Source of the DNA: V1-33 sp039795165
GTDB lineage: Bacteria > Verrucomicrobiota > Verrucomicrobiia > Verrucomicrobiales > V1-33
Reading direction: 5' to 3'
NCBI GenBank assembly: GCA_039795165.1
Contig: JBDKER010000024.1
Location: 1-64,000 of the forward strand
Length of the DNA stretch: 64,000 nucleotides
The translations under genes and the position numbers were made by a program. Position 1 is the stretch's first letter, and every line of letters begins with the position of its first letter. This document shows, one piece after another, positions 25,693 to 34,245 of this stretch. The notes beneath the pieces are model-generated. The model saw nothing but the letters and a program-made list of their open reading frames with translations. It did not search any database and had not been told where the DNA came from.

Positions 25693-27101
25693 GGGAGGGA
25701 GAAGGATTTGGTATGGGAGAAGAAGCGGATGGCTTCGGTGACGCCTTCCTTGGTGCCGGGGCCGCTTTCCTTGATGCCGCCGAATGGGGTGTGTTCGAGC
25801 CGCCATGCGGGCACTTCATTGACCTGGACCATGCCCGTGCGGACGCCGTGGATGATGGCGAAGGCGTCGTGGAGGGAATTGGTCATGACGGCCGTGGCGA
25901 GGCCGTAGGGGGAATCGTTGCAGAGGGCGATGGCGTCGGCGGTATCGTTGATGGTGACGATGGGGGAGAGGGGGCCGAAGGCTTCCTTGTGCAGGAGGAG
26001 CGCGCTGCGCGGGACGTCGGCAAGGACGGTTGGTTCGAAGAGGGCGCTGTGGCGCTGGCCGCCGCAGATGAGGCGGGCTCCGCGGCTGGTGGCATCGTTC
26101 ACGAATTCCCCGAGGCTGATGGCGGCGGCTTCTGTGATGACCGTGCCGACTCTGGTGGTTGGGCTGGCGGGGTCGCCTGCGGGGAAGGAGCGGAGAGTTT
26201 CCGCGGCGAGGAGGTCGGTGAATTCGCGGGCGACCGATTTGTGAACGAGGAAGCGTTTGATGGCGGTGCAGCGTTGTCCCGAGTTGCGGTAGCTGCCATC
26301 GGCACCGAGGCGGGCGGCGAGGGCGAGGTCGGCGTCTGGAAGGACGATGAATTCGGCATTGCCGCCGAGTTCGAGGCAGGTTTTGCGGAGGCCGGCTGCG
26401 GCGGCGATCTGGCGGCCTGCGTCGGTGCCGCCGGTGAATGAGATGGCGTCGATGCGGGGGTCACGGAGGAGTTGGTGGATGACGGGGTCGATTGGTGCGG
26501 TGAAGCACGAGAGCATCCAGCCCGGGAGGCCTGCTTCGTAGAGCAGTTCCGCGAACTTCATGGCGATGAGGGGAGTTTTCTCCGATGGTTTGAGGAGCAG
26601 GGGGGCCCCGGCGGCGATGGCCGGGGCGGTTTTATGGGCGCACTGGGTGAGAGGGTGATTGAATGGCGTGATGGCGAGGGCGAGCTGGACCGGTTCGCGG
26701 ATGGTGCAGAGTTTGCGGCTGAAGCCTGCGGGGGTGACATCGCCTGGCCAGACTGAGCCTTCCTCGCGGAGGCATTCCATGGCAGCGCAGCGGAGGATGG
26801 TTCCGGCGCGGGCGGCCTCTGCCCTGCAATCGGTTTGGCAGAGGCCGGTTTCGAGTCGGATGAGAGTGGCGTGTGCTTCGGTGCGGGCGTCGAGGAGGTC
26901 GGCGGCGCGCAGGAGGATGGCCGAGCGGTCGTGCCGGGTGAGCCGGGGGCCGCCGCGGAGGGCGGTGGTGATGGCGCGTTCCGTGTCTGCTGCTGTGGCC
27001 ATGATGGTTTCGCCTGTGAGCGATCCATCCCATGGGTAGTGGACGGCGAGACGGGGTCCGTCCAGCAGAGGTTCTCCGGCGATCCATGAAGGCATGAGCA
27101 T
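25674..27101 (-). CDS. Aldehyde dehydrogenase family NAD(P)+-dependent oxidoreductase
   Basis: About 475 residues from the ATG of MLMPSWIAGEP (ATG 27095 also possible). It shows the superfamily landmarks: ITPFNHPLTQCAHKTAPAIA (cofactor and oxyanion Asn region), LLKPSEKTP, SFTGGTDAGRQIA, the general-base Glu in CLELGGN, the catalytic Cys in NSGQRCTAIKR, and EAFGPLSPIV. The C-terminal HTPFGGIKESG is typical of class III-like and phosphonoacetaldehyde or lactaldehyde dehydrogenases. It oxidises an unknown aldehyde to the acid. It lies downstream of the terminator that closes the old-yellow-enzyme operon, so it probably has its own promoter in the 224-base gap. Confidence 0.87.
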   Translation of the reverse strand: MLMPSWIAGEPLLDGPRLAVHYPWDGSLTGETIMATAADTERAITTALRGGPRLTRHDRSAILLRAADLLDARTEAHATLIRLETGLCQTDCRAEAARAGTILRCAAMECLREEGSVWPGDVTPAGFSRKLCTIREPVQLALAITPFNHPLTQCAHKTAPAIAAGAPLLLKPSEKTPLIAMKFAELLYEAGLPGWMLSCFTAPIDPVIHQLLRDPRIDAISFTGGTDAGRQIAAAAGLRKTCLELGGNAEFIVLPDADLALAARLGADGSYRNSGQRCTAIKRFLVHKSVAREFTDLLAAETLRSFPAGDPASPTTRVGTVITEAAAISLGEFVNDATSRGARLICGGQRHSALFEPTVLADVPRSALLLHKEAFGPLSPIVTINDTADAIALCNDSPYGLATAVMTNSLHDAFAIIHGVRTGMVQVNEVPAWRLEHTPFGGIKESGPGTKEGVTEAIRFFSHTKSFSLPWPSQS

Positions 27102-27163
27102 GGAAAACCGTAACGTGGCGGGCCCGTGCGGGAAAGCGGGCAAAGCGCTGAGGGACCTTCTGG

Positions 27164-27203
27164 AAAAAGCAGAGGCGCGCAGCCTGTGGAAAGCTGCGCG
27201 CCT
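27164..27203 (-). terminator. Rho-independent terminator of the pirin-DoxX-old yellow enzyme operon
   Basis: AGGCGCGCAGC (27173-27183) and GCTGCGCGCCT (27193-27203) form a perfect 11-bp stem with a nine-base loop. Read on the minus strand the stem is followed by CTGCTTTTT. It lies about 120 bases after the stop of the old yellow enzyme gene and before the aldehyde dehydrogenase start. Confidence 0.8.
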
Positions 27204-27325
27204 TGCGTGGGAACCCCGGAGTATTTGAATCTGAAAACCGGGGAAAAGTGGGCTGCCAGTACGATGCCTGAGGCTGGCCGCGTCTGGAAGTTCCGCGTGG
27301 TTACGATTCCGTCACGTCTGCCCGA

Positions 27326-28396
27326 TCAATCGGCGAGGGCGGGGTAGTCCGTGTAGCCCGCTGGGCCTGGGGAATAGAAGGTAGCTGGGTTGGGGTCGTT
27401 GAGTGGGGCGCGGCGGCGGAAGCGTTCCGGCAGGTCCGGGTTGGCGAGGAAGGGGACGCCGAAGGCGACTGCGTCGACTTGTCCGGCCTTGATGGCGGCG
27501 TCCGCTTCGTCCGCGGAGTAGCCCATGTTGGCGACGAGGACGCCGTCGAAGTTTTCGCGGGCTGGGGTGATGACATCGCCCTGCTGCTGGCCGAGGAAGT
27601 CGGATCGCATGACATGGAGGTAGGCGAGGCCTGTGCCGCTGAGTTTCCGGGCGAGCCATGCCGTGAGTCCGGCGGGGTCGCTGTCCTTCATGCTGTTGTA
27701 GCTATTGAGGGGAGAGATGCGGAGACCGACGCGGTCGCTTCCCCAGACGCCGCAGACTGCTTCCGTGACTTCGAGGAGCAGGCGGGCGCGGTTTTCGAGT
27801 GGGCCGCCGTAAGGGGCGCTGCGGTGGTTGGCTCCGTCGCGGAGGAATTCGTCGAGGAGGTAGCCATTGGCACCGTGGACTTCGACGCCGTCGAATCCGG
27901 CGGCTTTGGCGTTGGTGGCGGCCTGCTGGAATCCTGCGATGATGCCTGGGATTTCGTGGTCCTGCAGTTCGCGTGGGGTGACGTAGGGTTGTTTGCCCTG
28001 GGGGGTATGGACTTCGTCGCCCGTGATGGCGATCGGACTGGGGGCGACCGGTTGCTGACCGTCATTGAGGAGCGGGTGGCAGGCGCGGCCGCCGTGCCAG
28101 ATCTGGAGGAAGATGCGGCCGCCCTTGGCGTGCACGGCGTCGGTGACGGCGCGCCAGCCGGCGACTTGGGCATCATTGTAGATGCCTGGTTCCATCCAGA
28201 AGGCGGAATTTCCTTCCATGGCCATGGTGGCTTCCGCGATGATGAGGCCGGCTGAAGCCCGCTGGGCGTAATGTTCGGCCATGAGGGGGCCGGGGACGTG
28301 GCCTTGTTCCGCGCGGCAGCGGGTCAGGGGGGCCATGAGGATGCGGTTGGGCAGCGTGAGCGAGCCCGCCTTGAGCGAATCGAAGAGCGAAGACAT
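27326..28396 (-). CDS. Old yellow enzyme-family alkene reductase (NemA-like)
   Basis: A 356-residue FMN-dependent TIM barrel. The N terminus SLKAGSLTLPNRILMAPLTR and the segments LIIAEATM, LQIWHGGRACH, and VEVHGANGYLLDEFLRDGAN with RSAPYGGPLENRAR are diagnostic for classical OYEs. HGAN supplies the substrate-binding His/Asn pair and GGPLENR the phosphate-loop neighbour. It reduces activated C=C bonds (enones, N-ethylmaleimide, nitro compounds) with NAD(P)H. It is the third gene of a minus-strand operon behind pirin and a DoxX-like protein, with a strong terminator after it. The context suggests electrophile or quinone detoxification under LysR control. Confidence 0.92.
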   Translation of the reverse strand: MSSLFDSLKAGSLTLPNRILMAPLTRCRAEQGHVPGPLMAEHYAQRASAGLIIAEATMAMEGNSAFWMEPGIYNDAQVAGWRAVTDAVHAKGGRIFLQIWHGGRACHPLLNDGQQPVAPSPIAITGDEVHTPQGKQPYVTPRELQDHEIPGIIAGFQQAATNAKAAGFDGVEVHGANGYLLDEFLRDGANHRSAPYGGPLENRARLLLEVTEAVCGVWGSDRVGLRISPLNSYNSMKDSDPAGLTAWLARKLSGTGLAYLHVMRSDFLGQQQGDVITPARENFDGVLVANMGYSADEADAAIKAGQVDAVAFGVPFLANPDLPERFRRRAPLNDPNPATFYSPGPAGYTDYPALAD

Positions 28397-28439
28397 GATG
28401 GATTCGTGGTGGGGGATGGAAGGGTAGGCAATGGCGGGC

Positions 28440-28826
28440 TCAGCCGACGAGGGCGGCGAAGCGGCGGCGTTCCGTCCAGAGCACGAAGGCCGAGAGGAAG
28501 GCGACGGCGAGGACGGGAGGGTCGGTCAGGCCGGCTCCTTTGGTAAGGAAGACATGGAAGGCGAGTATATTGACCACGATGGGGCCGAGGACGAGGAGGC
28601 CGAGGCTGCGGGTGCGGGGGAGCACCGTGAGGAGACCGCCGACGATTTCGAGGGCCTTCACGAAGGCGAGGTATCCGGTTGGGTAGAGGGCACCCATGAA
28701 GAGGGCGGGCGGGCTGCCTGCCGGGGGTTGGCCGGGCGATGGCAGGAACGGGACGAAGAAATTGAGGCCGAAGAGAACGAAGGCGAGTCCGAGCAGGACG
28801 GCGGCGGCATGAGGGAGTTGTTTCAT
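28440..28826 (-). CDS. DoxX-like small membrane protein
   Basis: 128 residues with about four hydrophobic helices (AAVLLGLAFVLFGLNFFVPF, LAFVKALEIVGGLLTVLP, LLVLGPIVVNILAFHVFL, VLAVAFLSAFVLW). The GNFF-like FGLNFF and the KALEIVGGLL segment are typical of DoxX/DoxD-like proteins. These often accompany oxidative or electrophile stress enzymes. It sits between pirin (64-base gap) and the old yellow enzyme gene (43-base gap), all on the minus strand. Its biochemical activity is not established. Confidence 0.8.
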   Translation of the reverse strand: MKQLPHAAAVLLGLAFVLFGLNFFVPFLPSPGQPPAGSPPALFMGALYPTGYLAFVKALEIVGGLLTVLPRTRSLGLLVLGPIVVNILAFHVFLTKGAGLTDPPVLAVAFLSAFVLWTERRRFAALVG

Positions 28827-28890
28827 GTGGTGATGGGATGGTTAGGCAGGTTTTTTGGTCGGTGGAAGGATTCAGCAGACGTTGCGGGAA

Positions 28891-29592
28891 TCAGCCGAGG
28901 TCGAGGAGGATGCCTTCGGCGTCGCTGGAGGCATGGATTTCGAGTGGGCCGGCGTCTTCCGTGCTGAGGGCATCGCCTGCTGCGAGGGAGGTTCCGTTCA
29001 CGGTGATGGCACCGTGGATGAGCTGGAGCCAGATACCGCGGCCGGGGTTGACCTCATGGGTCACAGAGGCGGCCGCTGGCAACCGGAGGCGGTAGACGTC
29101 GGCGTCCTGCTGAATGACTGCGGAATTCCGGCGGCCGTCCGGGGAGATGATGAGAACGAGGGGATCGTGATCATGGTCCGGGTCCGGATGCCATTCCGTG
29201 TAGGAGGGAGTGAGTCCGCGTTCCCGAGGAAGAATCCAGAGCTGGAGGAGGTGGAGTGGATCCTTGTTCGAGGGATTGAATTCGCTGTGGGTGACGCCGC
29301 GGCCGGCGCTCATGAGCTGAATCTGTCCCGGGCGGAGTTCGCGGCCATTGCCCATGCTGTCCTTGTGGGCGATGGCACCCGAGACCACGTACGTGAAGAT
29401 TTCCATGTCGCGGTGCGGGTGGGTGGGAAATCCGGCTCCCGGGGCCACGCGGTCCTCGTTGATGACGCGGAGCGAGCGGAAGCCCATGTGGCGGGGGTCG
29501 TAGTAGTCGGCAAAGCTGAAGCTGTGAAGGGCGCGGAGCCAGCCGTGGTCGGCGTGGCCGCGTTCCGAGGATCGGCGCAGGGAGAGTTTCAT
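28891..29592 (-). CDS. Pirin-family cupin protein (YhhW-like)
   Basis: 233 residues from MKLSLRRSSERGHADHGWLR; the longer frame to 29637 reaches into the regulatory gap. The N-terminal cupin holds the metal ligands in GFPTHPHRDMEIFTYV (two His and Glu) and the fourth in GVTHSEFN. SFADYYDPRHMGF is a pirin family signature. The C-terminal cupin is degenerate. Homologues oxidise quercetin or act as redox-sensing proteins. It is the first gene of the operon with the DoxX-like and old yellow enzyme genes and is divergent from the LysR regulator. Confidence 0.9.
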   Translation of the reverse strand: MKLSLRRSSERGHADHGWLRALHSFSFADYYDPRHMGFRSLRVINEDRVAPGAGFPTHPHRDMEIFTYVVSGAIAHKDSMGNGRELRPGQIQLMSAGRGVTHSEFNPSNKDPLHLLQLWILPRERGLTPSYTEWHPDPDHDHDPLVLIISPDGRRNSAVIQQDADVYRLRLPAAASVTHEVNPGRGIWLQLIHGAITVNGTSLAAGDALSTEDAGPLEIHASSDAEGILLDLG

Positions 29593-29636
29593 GATGGGGC
29601 ACCTTGCACAGAGGCCGGGTCGGCCGCCAATTGTCA

Positions 29637-29674
29637 TTCAGGCTGAAGTTCATGTCTTGCGGTAATGATTTACC
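29637..29674. promoter_or_regulatory. Divergent control region with two short dyads, candidate LysR binding site
   Basis: The 99-base gap between the pirin and LysR genes holds TTCA-GGC-TGAA at 29637-29647 and GGTAA-TGAT-TTACC at 29661-29674. The second is a perfect 5-4-5 inverted repeat 17 bases before the LysR start. LysR proteins usually bind such interrupted dyads in divergent promoters. The dyads are seen; the role is inferred. Confidence 0.35.
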
Positions 29675-29691
29675 CATGGCAGGGAGGGCGC

Positions 29692-30678
29692 ATGGAATTT
29701 CATCAGCTGCGGTATTTTGTGGCGGTGGCCGAGGAACTGAGTGTGTCCGGGGCGGCGCGTCGGCTGCATCTGTCGCAGCCGGCCTTGAGCCGGCAGATTG
29801 CGGTATTGGAGGAAGAGATGGGGGTGGTGTTGTTTGACCGGGTGCGGAAGCGGATGCGGCTGAGCGAGGCTGGGCGGTGGCTGCTGCCGCGGGCTCGGCA
29901 GATTCTGTGTGATGCGGAGACGGTGGTGCAGCAGGTGGGCGAGCGGTTTGGTCAGGTGCGGCGGACCCTGCGGCTGGGGTTTCTGCCGGTGTTTCTGGAT
30001 GATCTGGTGGCTCCGGCGGTGCGGGAGTTCCGGCAGCGGCATGAACGGACGCAGGTGAGTCTGTTTGAATTGCCGCCGCGGGCGCAGATTGAGCGGCTGC
30101 GGGCGCGGGAGCTGGATGCGGCCATTCTGGGGAACATGGAGGAAGCCGACCGGGAACAGTTCCGGGTGCAGCGGCTGGCGCGTCATCCCATGGCGGCGGT
30201 GCTTCCTGATTGGCATGTGCTGGCGGGTCGGCGGAAGATCCCGCTGGCGGCGCTGCGTGGGGAGGAATGGGTATCGTTGTCCGATGCGATTTTTCCTGGG
30301 CGGAGGGAATTTCTGCGGCGGGCGTGCGGGGTGGCGGGGTTTGAGCCGAGGGTGGTGGCTGAGGTGGACACGCTTTCGATGCTGCTGGGAACGGTGGCGT
30401 CGGGGGGTGGGGTGGGATTGCTGCCTGAGCATGCGCGCAAGCTGCCGCATGCTGGTTGTGTCTTTGTGCCGCTGGCGTCTCCGGTGCCGAGTGCGGAACT
30501 GCTGCTGGTGATGCCAAAGGAGGCACCGTCGGTGGAGCTGGCGACCCTTGTGAGTCTTATCGGCGATTTGGCGGGGCGTCGGCTGCGCGGGGTGGTGGCG
30601 GGGCAGCGGGGGAAGGCCGGCGGTGTTCCGGGAAGTCGCGCTGGTAGCGCTGGAGGAGGTCGTCCGGAGAGCCTTTGA
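29692..30678 (+). CDS. LysR-family transcriptional regulator
   Basis: 328 residues. The N-terminal winged helix-turn-helix is canonical: MEFHQLRYFVAVAEELSVSG, AARRLHLSQPALSRQIAVLE, EEMGVVLFDRVRKRMRLSEA. The periplasmic-binding-like effector domain starts near LRLGFLPVFLDD. The start at 29692 is supported by AGGGAGGG just upstream; an ATG at 29665 is the alternative. It is divergent from the pirin-DoxX-old yellow enzyme operon, its likely target. About 30 low-complexity C-terminal residues (Gly, Arg, Ala) exceed the usual 300-residue length and lie over the convergent gene's 3' end. Confidence 0.9.
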   Translation: MEFHQLRYFVAVAEELSVSGAARRLHLSQPALSRQIAVLEEEMGVVLFDRVRKRMRLSEAGRWLLPRARQILCDAETVVQQVGERFGQVRRTLRLGFLPVFLDDLVAPAVREFRQRHERTQVSLFELPPRAQIERLRARELDAAILGNMEEADREQFRVQRLARHPMAAVLPDWHVLAGRRKIPLAALRGEEWVSLSDAIFPGRREFLRRACGVAGFEPRVVAEVDTLSMLLGTVASGGGVGLLPEHARKLPHAGCVFVPLASPVPSAELLLVMPKEAPSVELATLVSLIGDLAGRRLRGVVAGQRGKAGGVPGSRAGSAGGGRPESL

Positions 30679-31459
30679 GGAGGTAGATTTTTCCTTTGAT
30701 GCCGAGAGTGGTTCCGGGGGCGAGACCGCCGAGGCGGAAGTCGGCGTGGAGGCAGCGGATGACGCCCTGGAAGAGTTCCTGCCATGGTTCCCATGCGGTG
30801 GCGAAGATGGTTTTTCCGTCGGCGCTGAAAGCACCGATGAGTCCGCAGTCCGGGATGGCAGGGTGGAGAGGTCGCGGATTGACATCCGTGGCTGGGGCGG
30901 CTGGGGAACGCCAGACCTGTCCGGGGGTGTAGCGGGCGGTGGTGGCCCAGTCGCGGGTGGGCATGCGCGTGAGTTTGCCATCGAGGAAGAGGAAGCATTG
31001 CGGCAGGTAGTCGGTGGCATTGGCTGCCGACTCCGGGGGCAGGCCGCAGAATCGGCTGAGGCGTATGCAGGCCTGTCCCCAGTGGGCCTCCGAGCGTTGC
31101 TGGCCGGAGTGTTTTGCTTCGAGCTGGAAGGAAACCTCGTCGGTGCCTGCGGTGATGGTGTGGGTGACGGTGAGGCCCTCGTGGAGGGAATCGCGCAGGC
31201 GGATTTCCGTACCGCTGGCATTGCGCGAGAGGAATTCCTGCTGGTGGGGAATGACGGTATGCTGGACCCAGTCCGCGTCCGTCGAATGGGCGCGGCAGTA
31301 GGCTTCCGGGTAATTGATTTCGATGGATCCTCCGGGGACCGCGGGTCCCTTGAGGGAAAGGATATGGCCGTCGTGATGGAGGGTGATGGGTGCGGTGTCG
31401 GCGGCATGGGCGCAGGGGAGCCATGCCAGCAGAGGAGCGAGGAGGGGACGATGTTTCAT
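30557..31459 (-). CDS. Exported protein of unknown function
   Basis: About 300 residues from MKHRPLLAPLLAWLPCAHAA, a signal peptide with an AHA-A cleavage site. The mature part is beta-rich with many aromatic residues (INYPEAYCRAH, DEVSFQLEAKHSG, HWGQACIRLSRFCG) and a late segment TIFATAWEPWQELFQGVIRC followed by LGIKGKIYLLKG. This resembles uncharacterised exported proteins of planctomycetes and Verrucomicrobia that may bind or process carbohydrate, but no catalytic motif was recognised. Its last 122 bases overlap the LysR gene on the other strand. Confidence 0.65.
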   Translation of the reverse strand: MKHRPLLAPLLAWLPCAHAADTAPITLHHDGHILSLKGPAVPGGSIEINYPEAYCRAHSTDADWVQHTVIPHQQEFLSRNASGTEIRLRDSLHEGLTVTHTITAGTDEVSFQLEAKHSGQQRSEAHWGQACIRLSRFCGLPPESAANATDYLPQCFLFLDGKLTRMPTRDWATTARYTPGQVWRSPAAPATDVNPRPLHPAIPDCGLIGAFSADGKTIFATAWEPWQELFQGVIRCLHADFRLGGLAPGTTLGIKGKIYLLKGSPDDLLQRYQRDFPEHRRPSPAAPPPPRAADAPPNRR

Positions 31460-31557
31460 GGGTGGAGTCTGGTGGATGGGGCGGGCGGGCGTCAATCACC
31501 GTGGGTGTGGGTAGCGGGGCTTGCGTGGTGGCTGGCTTGCGGGCATGGTGAATCGTT

Positions 31558-32028
31558 ATGGAAGACGAGCAGTATCTGCGGCGGGCGATTGCGTTGTCGC
31601 GCGAGCACATGGAAGCCGGGGCGGGCGGGCCGTTTGGCGCGTTGGTGGTAGCCGGGGGGAAGATTCTTGCCGAGGGATGGAATGAAGTCACGTCGGCGCT
31701 GGATCCGACGGCGCACGCCGAAGTGGTGGCGATCCGCAGGGCGTGCCGGGCGGTGGGGGATTTTTCGCTGCGGGGAGCTGTGCTTTATGCGAGTTGCGAG
31801 CCGTGTCCGATGTGTCTGGCGGCGGCGTGGTGGGCGCGGGTGGATGCGGTGGTGTATGCGGCGTCGCGGGAGGATGCGGCCCTTGCTGGTTTTGATGATG
31901 CGGAACTGTACCGGGAAGTGCAGCGGTCCGAGGGGGAACGGAAGCTGCCGTGCCGTCAGTTGCTGCGGGGCGAAGCGGTGGCCGTCCTCGAGTCGTGGCT
32001 GGGCAAGCCCGACCGGATTCCGTACTGA
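31558..32028 (+). CDS. guaD: Guanine deaminase, cytidine-deaminase-fold type
   Basis: 156 residues matching the small zinc guanine deaminases of Bacillus type. HAEV provides the zinc His and catalytic Glu, and SCEPCPMCL the two zinc Cys ligands. GGPFGALVV, DPTAHAEVVAIRRAC and AGFDDAELYREV follow that family rather than tRNA adenosine deaminases, and the protein ends in Tyr, as Bacillus GuaD does. It converts guanine to xanthine and ammonia in purine salvage or nitrogen scavenging. The gene stands alone on the plus strand, with the porin gene 67 bases downstream. Confidence 0.85.
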   Translation: MEDEQYLRRAIALSREHMEAGAGGPFGALVVAGGKILAEGWNEVTSALDPTAHAEVVAIRRACRAVGDFSLRGAVLYASCEPCPMCLAAAWWARVDAVVYAASREDAALAGFDDAELYREVQRSEGERKLPCRQLLRGEAVAVLESWLGKPDRIPY

Positions 32029-32095
32029 GGTGCGGGAAGGATTTTGCGATTGCCTTGCGGGCTGCTGTTTTGTCAGGGTGGGAGATTCTGTGAGG

Positions 32096-33316
32096 ATGCT
32101 GAAGAGAGTTGTGCTGCTGGTGATGATGACGGGCGGGATTCCGCTCCGTGGGGCAGATGTGCCTGCGGGAGGTGTGGATGCAGGAGGTGTGGCTGTCGCG
32201 GAGGGATCGGCGGATGGGATTGGCGGGGAGCTAGCGGAGAAGCAGAGGTTGTTCCGCGGGCCGGGGCGTCATCTGATTCCCGAGGATTGGTCCGAGGCAG
32301 CCGGGAAGACCCTGGGCGAGCGGCTGCGGATGAAATTTGCGCTGACGTACGATGCGCTCGGGCTGGGGACGCTGGGGGAAGGGGCGTCCGGGGCAGCGTC
32401 TGGTGATGTGGCCTTGTCGCTGCGGTGGCAACTGCTGGCTGAGCAGAGGCGGGCACCGCTGGCCTTGTCGTGGCGGCTGCGGAACCGGCATGCGTACGGT
32501 GACGACGCTCCCTCCGTGGTGGAGGGCGGGCGGGGTCTGCTCTGGAGGCTCGTGGATGGATTCAATGACCGCGGGCTGGAAGTTCCCGAGTTGTATCTTG
32601 AACAGCAGTACTTACGGAAGCGGATGCTGCTGCGCTGGGGACAGATGGCTCCCGACGATCTGCTGGATGACCATCCGCTGCGCAGTGCCAAGAAGCAGTT
32701 TCTGAATCAGGCGTTTTCCTCAAGTCCCGCCGTGGGCTTTCCCGGGTCCGGGCTTGGGCTGATGGGCCGCTGGCATTTCCGGGAAGTGGCTGATGTCACT
32801 CTGAGTGCGTCGAATGTGCAGACGGGGAATCTGGATGACGGGGCGCGCTGGCGGCTGGAGTCCGATGCCTTGTTTCAGGGTGTGCAGGGGGGATGGAATT
32901 TCGGGGATGGGCAGCGGCTGCAGTTGCTGGTGTGGCGGACCGATGGGCTGGCGGTGGAATCGCTCGAGGCCGACCACGGGGTGAGTCTGACGTGGAGCCG
33001 GGTCACTGACGGGGGCACGCGGTGGTTTGGGAGGGTGGCGGTGGCTGACGGTGGCACGGTGGCGGCGACGAAGTTCGGGGCGGCCGGCGTGAGTTTCCGG
33101 GGGCGCGAGAGTGACCGCTGGGGAGTGGGGATTTCGGCCGGCGAAGATGAGCACCGGGGCCGCGACTGGCAGGTGGCCGGGGAATCGTTCTACCGCTGGC
33201 AATTGACCCCGGATCTGCAGGTCACGGGGTTTGCGCAGGCTGCGGCAGGCGATGATGTTTCCGCGGGGCGAGGCTGGCTGCTGGCGGCGGGCGTGCGGAC
33301 GGGTCTGCGCTTCTGA
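32096..33316 (+). CDS. Outer-membrane porin, OprB/carbohydrate-selective type
   Basis: About 406 residues from MLKRVVLLVMMTGGIPLRGA (signal peptide); an in-frame GTG lies two codons upstream. The mature protein has the OprB-family blocks: LEVPELYLEQQYLRKRMLLR with WGQMAPDDLLDD, then KKQFLNQAFSSSPAVGFPGS with GLGLMGRWHF. Alternating beta-barrel strands continue to a terminal aromatic residue (GVRTGLRF), the usual signal for outer-membrane insertion. It should form a sugar-diffusion channel. The frame continuing upstream to 31667 overlaps guaD and is spurious. Confidence 0.83.
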   Translation: MLKRVVLLVMMTGGIPLRGADVPAGGVDAGGVAVAEGSADGIGGELAEKQRLFRGPGRHLIPEDWSEAAGKTLGERLRMKFALTYDALGLGTLGEGASGAASGDVALSLRWQLLAEQRRAPLALSWRLRNRHAYGDDAPSVVEGGRGLLWRLVDGFNDRGLEVPELYLEQQYLRKRMLLRWGQMAPDDLLDDHPLRSAKKQFLNQAFSSSPAVGFPGSGLGLMGRWHFREVADVTLSASNVQTGNLDDGARWRLESDALFQGVQGGWNFGDGQRLQLLVWRTDGLAVESLEADHGVSLTWSRVTDGGTRWFGRVAVADGGTVAATKFGAAGVSFRGRESDRWGVGISAGEDEHRGRDWQVAGESFYRWQLTPDLQVTGFAQAAAGDDVSAGRGWLLAAGVRTGLRF

Positions 33317-33371
33317 GCGTCGGAAGGATGACCGTCGGGGAAAGGGGCGGCTGAGGAATTGCTGATTTCCG

Positions 33372-34181
33372 CTAGCCGATGGGGACGGTGGTGCGCTGGC
33401 GCTGGGAAAAGCGGACGAGTTCCGTGTAGCCGGCGTTTCTGGCGAGGGCGATGGCTTCGGTGAAGGCGCGGCCGCATTCCCCGGGGGCGTGGGCATCCGA
33501 GCTGATGGCGAGGGGGATGCCTGCCTTGTGGGCGAGTTCGAGGAAGAGGGGAGCGGGGTACATTTCGCGGACGTCCTTGAAGAGGCCTGCGGTATTCAGT
33601 TCGATGGCGGCTCCTGATTCGGCGATGGCGGCGATGGCTGGTTCGTACCAGCGGCGGAGGTCGCCCGGCGGGCGGTGTCCGAATTTCTTGATGAGGTCCG
33701 GGTGGGCCATGAGGTCGAAGCGGCCGCTGCGGGCGGCCTGGGCGAAGAGGTGCCAGTAGCGGTCCCATGCTTCTGCGGTGCCCATGGCATCGAATCCGGA
33801 AGCGAGTTTCGGGTTATCGAAGTTCCATGAACCGAGGTAGTGGACACTGCCGATGAGGTAGTCCCATGGGGCCATGGCCGTGAGTTCATCGATCCATGGT
33901 TCGGCTCCGGCGAGCCAGTCGACTTCGAGGCCGAGGCGGACAGGGATGCGGTTGGCGGCGGCCATGCGGGCGCGCTGAACCCACGCGAAGTATTCGGGGA
34001 GTTCGTCGCGGAGCATCCTCCAGTCGTCGAATTCCGTGGGCATGGGGTTGTGGTCCGAGAAGCCGATTTCCGGGAGGCCGAGGGCGATGGCCTGGGCCAC
34101 GAATTCCTCCGGGGTACCGGTGGCGTGGCGGCAGAGGGGGGTGTGCTGGTGGTAGTCGGCCGGGAGGTGGTCGCTGGGCAT
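33372..34181 (-). CDS. Histidinol-phosphatase, PHP-domain type
   Basis: 269 residues with the PHP metal motifs: DYHQHTPLCRHATG at the N terminus, GFSDHNPMP, a central LGLEVDWLAG with VHYLG, MAHPDLIKKFG and the late SSDAHAPGECG. Together these form the trinuclear metal site of HisK/HisJ-type histidinol-phosphatases, which dephosphorylate histidinol phosphate in histidine synthesis. No other his genes are in the window, so a different phosphoester substrate is possible. It is convergent with the porin gene. Confidence 0.85.
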   Translation of the reverse strand: MPSDHLPADYHQHTPLCRHATGTPEEFVAQAIALGLPEIGFSDHNPMPTEFDDWRMLRDELPEYFAWVQRARMAAANRIPVRLGLEVDWLAGAEPWIDELTAMAPWDYLIGSVHYLGSWNFDNPKLASGFDAMGTAEAWDRYWHLFAQAARSGRFDLMAHPDLIKKFGHRPPGDLRRWYEPAIAAIAESGAAIELNTAGLFKDVREMYPAPLFLELAHKAGIPLAISSDAHAPGECGRAFTEAIALARNAGYTELVRFSQRQRTTVPIG

Positions 34182-34245
34182 GGGCGACAGCTATCTTCCG
34201 GGGAAGACGTGCCTGCAAAGGGTCATCGGGGACTGGCGCTGCGGC

